DNA from: Bacteroides sp.
GTDB lineage: Bacteria; Bacteroidota; Bacteroidia; Bacteroidales; Bacteroidaceae
Length of the DNA stretch: 64,000 nt
NCBI RefSeq assembly: GCF_029057325.1
Contig: NZ_JAICZW010000166.1
Span: 1-64,000, forward strand
Direction: 5' to 3'
The notes under the pieces are model-generated. The model searched no databases. It was not told the origin of the DNA and was given only the letters and a program-made list of their open reading frames with translations. Of this stretch, positions 43,026 through 52,412 are shown one piece after another (position 1 is the first letter of the stretch; each line of letters opens with the position of its first letter). The translations under genes were made by a program, and so were the position numbers.

Positions 43026-45914
43026 TTACGCTTTCAACTCATCCAATATCTTCTTCAGCGCATCGTTTGCCTCGCGCTTTTCGGGGTCGGGTACATTGAG
43101 ATGAGCAATGAACGCCACGTAGAGATACTCCAGCCAGCTATTGTAATTGGCTTCATACGCTGGGGTGTATCTGTTGGATGAAGTGAGAATATCGTCAAAC
43201 AAGTGTGTCATCTCTTCGTCATCGTAGTTCTCCTTGCGTGCCTGTTCTGTATATTCAAAGCAGGGCAGGTGCATGCTTTTAGCCAGTTTACGTGCCGAGT
43301 CGACCTGTGTGGGCGAGAGATAGCGGTAGCCAAAGTCCATCACGTAGTCGCTGATGGTGGTGGCAATCATGTCGGCAATCAGGTCTTGGTTGATATTTGC
43401 CGTGTTCAGCACATCTACATAGTCGGCAATATCATTCTCGATAGTCTGCATCAGGTGTAGGTTCTTGGCTGTGGAGACTACACAATCTACCAAGTAGGAC
43501 ACGGCAATCTCGTCCACTTGTCCGTCACCGGCGAAATTGTTCACAAACTGTACGTCAGTGAGCTTCTTCTCCCACAACTTCATCATGTGATTGGCAATCA
43601 CTGCCGAGTTTTTACGTTTGATAGTTTCGCCCTTAAAGAGTACGTCAGATTCTATGCCTCGTTTCTTTAAATAGTCTGCAGCCTCGTCTTGATTGGTGAA
43701 ATGGTAGTATTCGATGAACCGTTCCCACTTCTCAGCCATGGTGGGACAACCGTCGAAGTTGTTGCAACGTTTGCGTATCAGTTCATAATCCTTGATGGCA
43801 TTACCATCGTTTACCGTGGCTGTGAGCGTAGGTATAAACTTATGGATTTCCTTGAAGCTTTCCGATTCGGTATATTGCAAGGCTTGCAAAAGATGTCCGA
43901 AATATTCCGGTTCGCTTTGGCAGGTGAACTCCAGTTCACGGAAGATATAATTTGCTTTACGAATATTTGCATCGAGCAATTCATCGGCGTTGGAAGATAC
44001 ATAATAGTCACGCAAGATGTTGTAGCAAGCCTTGCAAGCGGCAGCTATCTGTTCGGCTATCTGTGATTCACGTGCCGATGAGATTTTCTCTGCAAGTTTG
44101 GACAGTTGCTCTATGATGTAGACAGAACCGTCGTTACCGATAGAAGCAGCCACATCCCATGAGAGAGCGGGGTTGGCAAAGAGGTGTGTCTTCTTGTTGC
44201 TGACACTACAGAAAGTCCGCCGCTTCAGTTCATAGTATGCGCGGTCTATCACCATACTTTGTTCTGTTCCGTTACCGTCTTCATCCACACCAGCATAGAT
44301 GTTGCACGCTTCGGGGCGTGAGTACTTGAAGTCACGTAACATATAGCAGTTCTGAAAAGGTATTCCGTTACCTGTCCAGTTATTCACCCATTTGTTTTGA
44401 CTTGGGATGAGGCACTCGACCAGCAATCTTCTGATAAATCGGGCTTCCCAGACATCTTCAAAAGCCTGTTCGCTATATTCTATCTTTGTATCAGGATAGC
44501 TAAAATCCACATTGAACATCGTACCGATGTGGAAGAGAGGAGATATGCCTGTTTTTGCGATAAAAGCCGCACGTTTCTCGGGAGTGTTGCCTACATATTC
44601 GTCCACCCAACCTGCCAGCAGGTTATGCATTTGTGTAGCTTCCAGGTTCTTTTGGTGGTGGCAGTAGAGCAGGATGTTGAGCGTCTTTTCATCGTTGTAT
44701 TTGTTGAAAAGATAGGCAACCTTTCCTCTGAGGTAACAGTTTATCAGGTTACTTGTCAAGCCTGAAAGTTGGGACAATTTGATGTTAAGGCGTGCACGGG
44801 CTCCGGGAAAGTCGAGCAAGTCGCACTCTTTCAGAACTTTCATGGGTACATCCCCCTGGGTCAGTAGTGTTTGGGTTTCGGACGGGATATCCCGCATATC
44901 ATATCGCCCGCTGTTGGTGATGAATTGTTCCCGGATTTTGATAACAACTTCCAGACATACCGCACAAAGCTCGCTCTTGGTGAGTGTCTCGACTTTCTGG
45001 ATGTGCTGTGGTGTGCCGATATAGACATCTGTGGTGTACTTCTGCTTCTCCGGCGAGAAGAGTAGTCCCAAGCAAGCCACACTCATAATGGTGTTAGGCT
45101 CTTTGTTCTCATGTGCCACGGCAGAGATGGGCAGATAGATGTATTCTGAAAACTTCAGCCTTTGCAGGATGTTCAGGCAGGTCTTAAACAAGTCGGTAAA
45201 GCGTTGGTCTTTGTTCCATAATACGGAGAACAGGTCAGCGTAGTCTGCCACCGGTACACGATGGATAATCTGTGCCAACCGGTCGAAAAAAGGTGTTTTG
45301 GAAGAATAGACCTGTCCGGCATTGATGTATTTGCGGAAATACAACTTGATTTCAAGCAGGTCATCGGCTATTAAAACAGGATGTTGCTCTTCTTCATGTA
45401 CCGAATATTTTTCGAAAATGGCTTCGCTCATCCCTATCAAATCCATTTCACCTGCTGTGGTGAAATCTATGATGTCGGTGAAATAAGAGTCGCAAATAAT
45501 CAGTATGATATCCTTTACGCTGAGCGTACGCATCCGGATGGGATACACGGCAGAATAATCCGCTTCATTGCGGCTATACGAAGAAAAGCGGGTCACTACT
45601 CCCGTTGCCTCGCCGCCACCGCCGATAGGGTTGATTTCTTGGATGAATTTGTATTCCCTGTCGGGGGCATCTACCATAAACGGGCTGTCGCTGTTCCGTA
45701 GGATGCAGTTCATCAGATAGGACTTACCCACCTGGCTGTTTCCGAAAGCGGCGATACCGGGGTTGGTATCCTGTGCCCGCCTGAGGATACGCAGTTTGCG
45801 ACGCTCGTCTGCCAACTGGAAGAAGCGCTGGTCATATTGCTCGGGACGGTTCTTCTTAATCCACTCCAACCCATTGTTGATGCTTTCGATGTATTTGTCT
45901 ATGTTGTGTACCAT
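43026..45914 (-). CDS. Cluster gene 3: SrfC-like P-loop NTPase
   Basis: A 962-residue protein resembling SrfC-type proteins (annotated as putative virulence factors in enterobacteria). The P-loop GNSQVGKS is at residues 58-65 in GIAAFGNSQVGKSYLMNCIL, followed by GGGGEATGVVTRFSSY, a dynamin-like or translocation-associated context. The rest is mainly helical, ending with a charged helix (EKREANDALKKILDELKA). No membrane segment. It directly follows the SrfB-like gene (54-base gap), the same pairing as in the enterobacterial srf genes. The assignment rests on the P-loop context and size rather than a search. Confidence 0.7.
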   Translation of the reverse strand: MVHNIDKYIESINNGLEWIKKNRPEQYDQRFFQLADERRKLRILRRAQDTNPGIAAFGNSQVGKSYLMNCILRNSDSPFMVDAPDREYKFIQEINPIGGGGEATGVVTRFSSYSRNEADYSAVYPIRMRTLSVKDIILIICDSYFTDIIDFTTAGEMDLIGMSEAIFEKYSVHEEEQHPVLIADDLLEIKLYFRKYINAGQVYSSKTPFFDRLAQIIHRVPVADYADLFSVLWNKDQRFTDLFKTCLNILQRLKFSEYIYLPISAVAHENKEPNTIMSVACLGLLFSPEKQKYTTDVYIGTPQHIQKVETLTKSELCAVCLEVVIKIREQFITNSGRYDMRDIPSETQTLLTQGDVPMKVLKECDLLDFPGARARLNIKLSQLSGLTSNLINCYLRGKVAYLFNKYNDEKTLNILLYCHHQKNLEATQMHNLLAGWVDEYVGNTPEKRAAFIAKTGISPLFHIGTMFNVDFSYPDTKIEYSEQAFEDVWEARFIRRLLVECLIPSQNKWVNNWTGNGIPFQNCYMLRDFKYSRPEACNIYAGVDEDGNGTEQSMVIDRAYYELKRRTFCSVSNKKTHLFANPALSWDVAASIGNDGSVYIIEQLSKLAEKISSARESQIAEQIAAACKACYNILRDYYVSSNADELLDANIRKANYIFRELEFTCQSEPEYFGHLLQALQYTESESFKEIHKFIPTLTATVNDGNAIKDYELIRKRCNNFDGCPTMAEKWERFIEYYHFTNQDEAADYLKKRGIESDVLFKGETIKRKNSAVIANHMMKLWEKKLTDVQFVNNFAGDGQVDEIAVSYLVDCVVSTAKNLHLMQTIENDIADYVDVLNTANINQDLIADMIATTISDYVMDFGYRYLSPTQVDSARKLAKSMHLPCFEYTEQARKENYDDEEMTHLFDDILTSSNRYTPAYEANYNSWLEYLYVAFIAHLNVPDPEKREANDALKKILDELKA

Positions 45915-45968
45915 ATTTCCTTTCTACTTGTTGAATCGTTACGTTTGGTTTTCATTCTCTCCGAACCG

Positions 45969-48900
45969 TCAGCGTTCCTGAATCTTCAGTGTGAACGCTC
46001 CCTTGTCCATCCAGAAGCCTCCGTCGTGAGCCAAGGTTTGCAGACGAAGCTCTACGGCGCCGCTGGCGATGTTGTCGCCTTCCATGTCGGTCACATCTTC
46101 CAGCGTGAGAAGTTCGCGGTCTTCATGGTAGTTGCGCTGCAGCATGATGTTGAGCTGGGCGGCATGGCTATGGTTGTAGATGGCATATAGCGGACGAGCC
46201 TGGTATTTGGGCGAGTTGTATTGTTTGCAAGCCAAATAGCAGGGGAATATGGAGATACCTTTCAGGGTGACCGTGCTGTTTTCGGGAGTCAGGACAGGCG
46301 TACGCACTTCCTGCAGCTCTTCGTCGAAGATGCCGATGTAACGGGCGGTGGACTTCATGTTCTTGGCGAGTTGGGAAAAATCGAGCACCAAACCGTTGAA
46401 CCCTACCGTACTTGCCAGATAACCCACTTCGGCTCCTACGGACACTACCGCTTTCTGGCTCTCTTGGAAGTATCCTTCCTCGGTAGCCAGCGGGAACCAG
46501 CGTCCTACGCGATACTCGTTGAGGCATACCAACCGGCTGGGGTCGATGGGGATGTATTTCAGCAACAGCTCCGTGAGCGGTTTCAGATTGGTGGGGCGAC
46601 CGGAGAGCACGATGATATCGCAATGCAGGGCGTACATCACTACAGAGAGTGCCTTGAGCATGGGTTCCATCGTGTCGCGTACGATGCCGCTTACCACCTC
46701 GGGGTCGTAACGCCAGCCCAGGCTTTCAAAACGGAAGCCGAAGTGATGTTCGAAGTGGTCGAGCAGATATTGTGCGGGCTTCTCTTTGGGGAAGAGCTCG
46801 GCGTAGCTGTAGAGTTTCGACGGACGGCCTTGCTTGAGCTGTTCCAGGAAAAACTGCGATATGGGGTGGCTGATTTGTGTGCAGAAGTCAATCCGGCATC
46901 GGCGGTCACGCTCGCTCTGATTGGCCGAGTTCTCGGCAAAGAAGTGGTGCATGAGCTGCTGCGTGAGGTGATGCTTCAGCTGTTTGGCGTCTTCTTCGGT
47001 CATGGCATGACGGATGGCATCCACCATTTCGCTATAGGCACGGGTTTCGGCCACGCGAGGTATAGCCATCAACTCGTCGGGTGTCATACGCTGGATGCGG
47101 ACAGCCAACGCGCTACCTATGCTGCCTATTGTATCGGTATTGTTGTCGGTACCTTCCAGCACCACATCGCGGATGAGGTTGTGCAGGATATCATCGCCGG
47201 CAGAATAGAAACTGTCATAATACAGTGGGATAGGAGTCAGCCTGCCCATGCCTTTCTGTCCATAAGCGGCGACCATGACGTCGGTGGTTCCGGCACCTAT
47301 GTCGATGGTTCCTATTGTGAGGGCATTGCCTTGGAAACCTTGTGCCTCCATTTCCTGACGGTGGTGTCCTTTCAGTTTGAAGAACTGGTCTACCCGTCCG
47401 CCATAGCGCTTGGAGAGTTCGGCATACAGGTACACCAGCTGGCTTGCCAATGCTTCGTCATACATCCATCCGCGTTTCTCCAGTTCCATGATGTCGTCGG
47501 TGGGGCGCAAGAGTTCGGGGTCGGGTGTGATGGTCATGGGCGGAAGTTCGGGATGGAGCTTCTGCAACAGGCGCGTGGCGTCTTTGGCGGCGCGGCGTAG
47601 CACTTCCTGCTCCTTGATGGGCATTGCCGTAGGACAGGTCATGATGATGTTGCGCAGGTGGCGCGAGCAGTTCACGTGTCCGTGCATTTCGCGGAACTTG
47701 CTGGAGTTGATGTAACTCAATGCCTGTTGCAACATTTCAATCATGACAAACGTCATGAGCGAACTGCGACTGTAGTGACAGGAGTTGTCGGTCGTGCCAA
47801 GGTTGAACAGGTCAATCTCTTTGGGCTGTTCCAGGAAAGTGCCATCGTCGTCGAAGAGGTCGGTGAAGCCTTCAATGAAGATTTGCGGGTTCACTTTGAG
47901 GCTTGTGGGGTCGTCTTCCATCACCATCTGTTCCCAGCGGCTTTGATAGGGCTTGTCATCCCATAGGTAGCGTTTGGGCGATGAATAGTTGGTGGTGCGC
48001 TCGCTTTCGCCATGGGTTTCGAGCGAACGGTACACCAGATGCTTTGCCTCTTCACCCACTCTCACCAACGAAGGCCAGCGGAATAGCTCCTTGCCTTGGG
48101 TCAAATCGCCGCCAAAGTCGGCACGGCGGAATACTACGCGCATATCGAAAGCGTTCTCGTAGGTGCGCCAAGGCTCCGAGAGGTCGCGCAGGCGGAGCAT
48201 ACGGGCTTTGGTGAAGTCGCCGTTCTCGAACAATACCGCACACGTACGGCTGTTGCCGATGTCCACCGACATATCTACCGGTATGCTTCTCGACACATTA
48301 TTGTATAAGGTGATTTCGAGAGCGGCGCCGGACAAGCGCAGGAAATTGATCAAGTAAATATAGTAAGCTATAAACTTATACTTGTGCTGGCACTCCTCGC
48401 GCAAGTCGATGCCGAGGAGGGATACCAGGTAGTCACCTATCGGGGCATCATTCTGCCCGTCGGGGATATTCAGGAAACTGCCAAGTAGCAGGTCGGCACG
48501 GTTGCAAAGCGAGTATCGCTTGCTCTCTTCGCTGCCCGGCAAGAAAGCGGGGCGGAGCACTCCCTCGGCCGCATCGGCTGCCAACGTGGTGTCGAACGCC
48601 CACGTAAAGCGGAAATGTTGCTTGCCGTTGGGCTGACGGTCGCCGATGGCGTCGATGCGCACGCGGCACCAACCGTTGGGATAGCCCGAACTCTGCCCGT
48701 TCACCTCCATTTCATACATGGGCATGGGGAGCCATTTGCCTAAGAGCAGTTCAAATCCCGTCTTTATCTCGTGGTCCTGCTTGATGCGGAGGGATGAGAG
48801 CGAATTGACGCTCGTCAGCTGAGGGTCGCCTTGCGGATAGCTCTCCACGATGGCGAGCACGGTGTCCTTTTTCATCTTCGGCACGCCGCTTTCGTCCAGC

Positions 48901-49163
48901 ATTTTGGTGCCATTGGGCGCTTCTTCGATGAGGGCGTTCTGCTTCAGGTAGTTTACCGGTACAAACGAGCCATCTTTGGCACTGCACACATCCACGCGTA
49001 CGCGTCCTCCATTCAGGAAATCGATGGTTTCGAGGAAAGTGTATTTCAGTGTCTTGCCGCTATCGGGCAGTAAGAGGGGCTCTTCGGGGTTGAAATCCAA
49101 TTCGGTCTTCTTGAAGTGAAGCCCTGAGTTGGCTATCAGGCTATTGGCTATATGTTTATCCAT
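45969..49163 (-). CDS. Cluster gene 2: SrfB-like actin/Hsp70-fold ATPase
   Basis: A 1064-residue protein. The middle contains a split actin-like ATPase fold: phosphate-1 motif VDMSVDIGNSRTC (about 297-308), phosphate-2 motif TIDIGAGTTDV (DIGAGTTD at 621-628) and adenosine motif DIIVLSGRPTN (849-859). The spacing is much wider than in Hsp70 because of large helical insertions. The N-terminal 290 residues and C-terminal 170 residues are additional domains. These features and the size match SrfB-family virulence-associated proteins. Cytoplasmic, no signal. Followed by the SrfC-like gene. Confidence 0.78.
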   Translation of the reverse strand: MDKHIANSLIANSGLHFKKTELDFNPEEPLLLPDSGKTLKYTFLETIDFLNGGRVRVDVCSAKDGSFVPVNYLKQNALIEEAPNGTKMLDESGVPKMKKDTVLAIVESYPQGDPQLTSVNSLSSLRIKQDHEIKTGFELLLGKWLPMPMYEMEVNGQSSGYPNGWCRVRIDAIGDRQPNGKQHFRFTWAFDTTLAADAAEGVLRPAFLPGSEESKRYSLCNRADLLLGSFLNIPDGQNDAPIGDYLVSLLGIDLREECQHKYKFIAYYIYLINFLRLSGAALEITLYNNVSRSIPVDMSVDIGNSRTCAVLFENGDFTKARMLRLRDLSEPWRTYENAFDMRVVFRRADFGGDLTQGKELFRWPSLVRVGEEAKHLVYRSLETHGESERTTNYSSPKRYLWDDKPYQSRWEQMVMEDDPTSLKVNPQIFIEGFTDLFDDDGTFLEQPKEIDLFNLGTTDNSCHYSRSSLMTFVMIEMLQQALSYINSSKFREMHGHVNCSRHLRNIIMTCPTAMPIKEQEVLRRAAKDATRLLQKLHPELPPMTITPDPELLRPTDDIMELEKRGWMYDEALASQLVYLYAELSKRYGGRVDQFFKLKGHHRQEMEAQGFQGNALTIGTIDIGAGTTDVMVAAYGQKGMGRLTPIPLYYDSFYSAGDDILHNLIRDVVLEGTDNNTDTIGSIGSALAVRIQRMTPDELMAIPRVAETRAYSEMVDAIRHAMTEEDAKQLKHHLTQQLMHHFFAENSANQSERDRRCRIDFCTQISHPISQFFLEQLKQGRPSKLYSYAELFPKEKPAQYLLDHFEHHFGFRFESLGWRYDPEVVSGIVRDTMEPMLKALSVVMYALHCDIIVLSGRPTNLKPLTELLLKYIPIDPSRLVCLNEYRVGRWFPLATEEGYFQESQKAVVSVGAEVGYLASTVGFNGLVLDFSQLAKNMKSTARYIGIFDEELQEVRTPVLTPENSTVTLKGISIFPCYLACKQYNSPKYQARPLYAIYNHSHAAQLNIMLQRNYHEDRELLTLEDVTDMEGDNIASGAVELRLQTLAHDGGFWMDKGAFTLKIQER

Positions 49164-49224
49164 AATAAAAGGTGTAATGGTTCTTTATTGTATGAAAACA
49201 TGGAAGTAAATGGTTCGTGTTTTA

Positions 49225-50097
49225 TCAGTCAGTCTGAATGATGAGGTATTTGGATACACTCCAGAACTTCGCGGTATCGGTTATGACGAGCGTGGTCTGA
49301 TTGCCGCTGTTCTCCAACCGATAGCTGTCTGTGGGCACCGGTGTGAGTATCTTCACTTTGTTGGGCAGAGAGAGGGTGGTGAACGTGCGGATGTCTATCT
49401 GACGGAAGTTGGAAACGTTGATGTTGCTGTAGTCCACCTTCTTCTTTTTCAAGAAACCGCCCGTGGTAAGTCCGGCATTTTTCAGTTCGCTTTTGGTGCC
49501 TACTTTCACGTAGGCGATGCTGTTTTTGGCTATCTGTTCGGCTATCTGTTCTTGCTGCTGATTGATGGTCTGCGTCTGTGCCTCTTTCTCGTCGCCCAGG
49601 TTCTTGATTTGTTCGGTCAGCTGGGAGATGTTCTTTTTGTTGTTGGCAAGGTCTATCTTCAGTTGGGCCAGTTCGCGATCTTTGGCATCGAGCTGCTCGC
49701 GTAGTGCCACGATAATGGTACGCAATTGTTTGTTCACCTGGTTGTCTGTGTTCAGCTGGTTCTCCAGTTCGTCGATGCGGCTGCGGTGGCGTGCCAGGAT
49801 GTCGCGCACGTGTGCCAGGTTGTTTTGCATACGCATACGGTTGAGGCTACGGTTTTCGGGGTCGCCCGTATTCAGCAGCAGTTCGCCTTCTTCCAAGCGT
49901 ATGCTGTCCAGTCCTTCGGCAATCACCCCTAAGTAGCCTTGCAGGTTCTCATAATCTACCTTACGCTGAAAGTTCGCGTTTTCCAACGAGTCTATTTTCT
50001 CGCGCTGCATACGTTCTTTCTTGCTTTCACCGCACGATGTCAAAGTAAAAACGATGTGACAAACCAATATCACTACAAGAATAAACTGGAATTTCAT
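49225..50097 (-). CDS. Cluster gene 1: coiled-coil lipoprotein
   Basis: A 290-residue predicted lipoprotein. The signal ends in lipobox LTSC with Cys22, so it is anchored in the envelope. A long coiled coil spans about 30-195 (RMQREKIDSLENANFQRKVD onward), followed by a beta-rich C-terminal domain (GGFLKKKKVDYSNINVSNFR). SrfA-like proteins of the enterobacterial srf genes are also coiled-coil and envelope-linked, but sequence similarity cannot be judged here. It is the first gene of the 13-gene run. Confidence 0.7.
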   Translation of the reverse strand: MKFQFILVVILVCHIVFTLTSCGESKKERMQREKIDSLENANFQRKVDYENLQGYLGVIAEGLDSIRLEEGELLLNTGDPENRSLNRMRMQNNLAHVRDILARHRSRIDELENQLNTDNQVNKQLRTIIVALREQLDAKDRELAQLKIDLANNKKNISQLTEQIKNLGDEKEAQTQTINQQQEQIAEQIAKNSIAYVKVGTKSELKNAGLTTGGFLKKKKVDYSNINVSNFRQIDIRTFTTLSLPNKVKILTPVPTDSYRLENSGNQTTLVITDTAKFWSVSKYLIIQTD

Positions 50098-50151
50098 TTT
50101 TTCAGAATATTTATTTGTTTCGGATTATTTATGTTTCAACAACTATTTTTG

Positions 50152-50159
50152 CAAAATTA
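50152..50159 (-). promoter_or_regulatory. -7 box for the 13-gene cluster
   Basis: TAATTTTG on the minus strand (TAnnTTTG), 54 bases upstream of the lipoprotein gene. No good -33 TTTG is visible, which may mean activator dependence. Confidence 0.45.
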
Positions 50160-50482
50160 AATTAAATATACTACTTGTTTATTTATTGCATTCTGATTTT
50201 GTTTTATTTAACCTTTCTATACATCTCAAAATGTTTTAGATATGTTGAATTTGTAGTATATCTCATTTGTAAATTTGTGCGGGGTATAATTCAATAGAAA
50301 TCCTTTGATGTAATTTTCTATTAAAATGATCTGTTGGTTGAATTAAATTAGCGAAAAAAAGCATCTCTATTTTTATTTTCCTTCTGAATTTGTATTCTGA
50401 GTATCAAAAATTCCCCTCACTTCCAACCCTCCTTCTCATTATTTTTAATACCTTTGAACCCCGAATTTAATTCGTTAAATAT

Positions 50483-50560
50483 CTGTTACCTGTTCGTTAG
50501 ACAGCTGTTGTCCGTTCGTCAGACATCCGTTGCCCGTTCGTTAGACAGCTGTCTAACGAA
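50483..50560. repeat. Three 22-base direct repeats ending in a 24-base palindrome
   Basis: Units at 50483-50504, 50505-50526 and 50527-50548 share the core GTTCGTYAGACA. The third unit runs into its own inverted end at 50549-50560, giving a perfect 24-base palindrome (50537-50560) with arms TTCGTTAGACAG and its complement. Position suggests an operator for the divergent genes or a small-RNA/terminator-like structure. Confidence 0.75.
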
Positions 50561-50634
50561 TAAAATTCGCCGTTCCGGCGCATAATTCCGTGCAACGGAG
50601 CAAATAAAAACGTTGAATTAATACATTAATATCT

Positions 50635-51237
50635 ATGAGCGCTTATTACGATTTATACCAAACCCCGAACCCCTCGCCGGAAGAGGGTGAGAAGAAGACA
50701 CTGCACGCCCGCATCCTGCCCAAGGGCACCATCACTGCCGACCAGTTCCGCGAACTGGTGCACAAGGCGACCGGATTCAGTCCTGCCATCCTCGATGGCA
50801 CGCTGCAGGCGATTACGGACGAGCTGCATAGCTGGCTGTCCGATGGATGGATTGTCGAGGTGGGCGAATTGGGGTATTTCTCCCTGTCGCTGAAGTGCGA
50901 TAAGGTGGTGACGAACAGAAAGGAAATCCGTTCGCCGTCCGTGCATTTCCAGAATGTGAACCTTCGCATCGGCAGCAAGTTCCGCAACCGGTTCGCGACA
51001 ATGAGGCTGGAGCGGAAGTCATCGCCCTACACCTCGCGCACTAAGCTGACACCGGAACAGCGAAAAGGAAAGCTGCTGAAACACTTGGAGAAGCACGGCT
51101 GCATCACCCGCGCCGATTATGAACACCTGACCGGAAGGGCGAAGTATCAGGCAGTGGCCGACCTGAACGGGTTTCTTGAAGAAGGCATTATCCGCAAGTA
51201 CGGCAAAGGGAAGACGGTGGTGTATTTGAAGGTCTGA
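50635..51237 (+). CDS. HU-like DNA-binding protein with C-terminal winged helix
   Basis: A 200-residue protein. The N-terminal two thirds match Bacteroides HU-like (HU-HIG) proteins: TADQFRELVHKATGFSPAIL then GWIVEVGELGYFSLSLKCD and IGSKFRNRF. The last 60 residues (LLKHLEKHGCITRADYEHLT, then LNGFLEEGIIRKYGKG) form a winged-helix-like DNA-binding end. It starts at the ATG after the repeat array and is divergent from the 13-gene cluster, a position where regulators are often found; a regulatory link is an inference. Confidence 0.8.
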   Translation: MSAYYDLYQTPNPSPEEGEKKTLHARILPKGTITADQFRELVHKATGFSPAILDGTLQAITDELHSWLSDGWIVEVGELGYFSLSLKCDKVVTNRKEIRSPSVHFQNVNLRIGSKFRNRFATMRLERKSSPYTSRTKLTPEQRKGKLLKHLEKHGCITRADYEHLTGRAKYQAVADLNGFLEEGIIRKYGKGKTVVYLKV

Positions 51238-51262
51238 TATCCATGCCATTCTGAAAAATGTC

Positions 51263-51270
51263 TATCTTTG
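51263..51270 (+). promoter_or_regulatory. -7 box upstream of the kinase pseudogene
   Basis: TATCTTTG, 24 bases before the ATG at 51295; the promoter survives although the gene is broken. Confidence 0.45.
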
Positions 51271-51294
51271 CAACTTGAATAAATAAAAAATGAA

Positions 51295-52412
51295 ATGAAA
51301 GCCTCCAAGTATTTTGCCCGCTTTTTATTTTACTCATTTTTCATTTTAGGGGGATTGTCCCATCTCCCCGTATATGGACAAGGAAAGGAAATCGCAGAAA
51401 AGTTTGATGTAGATAGTACGTTATACGTTTACTATGAGCGCTGCAAGGCACTCACCAAGATTTCGCATAGGGAAGCCAGCTTATCAAGTATTATGTGAAA
51501 AATGCCCGGTTCAACATCGCGCTCTATGAAGCGCAGCAAATGCTGAAACAGGCGGAGAAGGACAACTTCCCAAACGGCATCAGCTACGGGCACAACGCCT
51601 TGAGCGGCATCTATCAGAGCAAACATCTCTTTAAACTGGCTGTTGAGCACAAGGAAAAAGAGATTGAAGTCACCAAGCAGTTTGAGGGGAATACCTATAA
51701 TTTCTCCAATTCATATTGCCAGTTGTGCTTGCTCTACTGCCAGCTGAACCGACTGGACAAAGCGAAGGCGGCACTTGATGAGGCTCAGAAGTGGGTCAAC
51801 AGTCATAAACAGGCATTTACGGTCTGGATTAGGTCGGCCGATTATTACATCAAGATTGCCAATTACCCCAAAGCGTGGGAGTGCCTGCAAAAAGCCAAAG
51901 AACTGCTGGAGACCCACGAAGAGAACCGGCTGATTGACCATTACTATTACTTTACCTTGTGTGACTATTACAGAAACACTGGCGAATACGACAAAGCGCT
52001 TGCCTTGCACGACTCTATCACAATGGCATATCCTGCCCGGGACAACAATGTGTTGAGTGAGCGTTATCGGCAGAAAGCTACGATTTACAGCAAAATGGGG
52101 AACTACCAGGCTGCGTTGGATTTTTTCAAGAGATATGTCGAGCTTACCGATTCGCTCAACATCGTACAGGCGGATGTCGCGGCAGGCGAATATGCCGCCT
52201 TGCTGAGCGTGGGACGCTTGAACACCGAGAAAAACGAGCTTCGCCAAAAGATGCAGGAGAAAGATTTGAGGAACAAGCAACGGGTGAACCTCCCCGTTAA
52301 TCGTATTTATGCGGAAAAGATGGGAGGAACTTTGCGCATCGATCCTGAATACACAGAAGGATGCAGGGTTGTATTGACATTGCCGATTGAAGAAGGAGTT
52401 ATCGGGAGTTAG
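51295..52412 (+). pseudogene. TPR-sensor histidine kinase, doubly broken
   Basis: Three traces of one former gene. 51295-51498 encodes a signal peptide (FARFLFYSFFILGGLSHLPV) and the start of a TPR sensor, then shifts frame. 51495-52412 continues the TPR array (ALYEAQQMLKQAEKDN, NYPKAWECLQKAKELL, GNYQAALDFFKRYVELTDSL) but instead of the transmembrane helix, dimerisation helix and ATPase it jumps to AEKMGGTLRIDPEYTEGCRV VLTLPIEE, the last strand of an HATPase_c domain. The phospho-acceptor His and the N, G1 and F boxes are therefore gone. Two independent lesions mark it as non-functional. Confidence 0.82.

Larger units (their letters stand above)
50098..50634. other. Divergent intergenic region
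   Basis: AT-rich spacer between the 13-gene cluster and the HU-like gene. It contains a minus-strand -7 box (50152-50159) and the 22-base repeat array (50483-50560). I see no gene. Confidence 0.6.

Noticed and set aside
46221..47600. A 459-codon plus-strand ORF inside the SrfB-like gene
   Set aside because: It is antisense to a gene with three clear ATPase motifs and has no recognisable domain, so it is a shadow of high-GC codon use.
29424..50097. The large cluster as a type VI secretion or contractile system
   Set aside because: No sheath, tube, baseplate, VgrG/PAAR or ClpV-like gene was seen.
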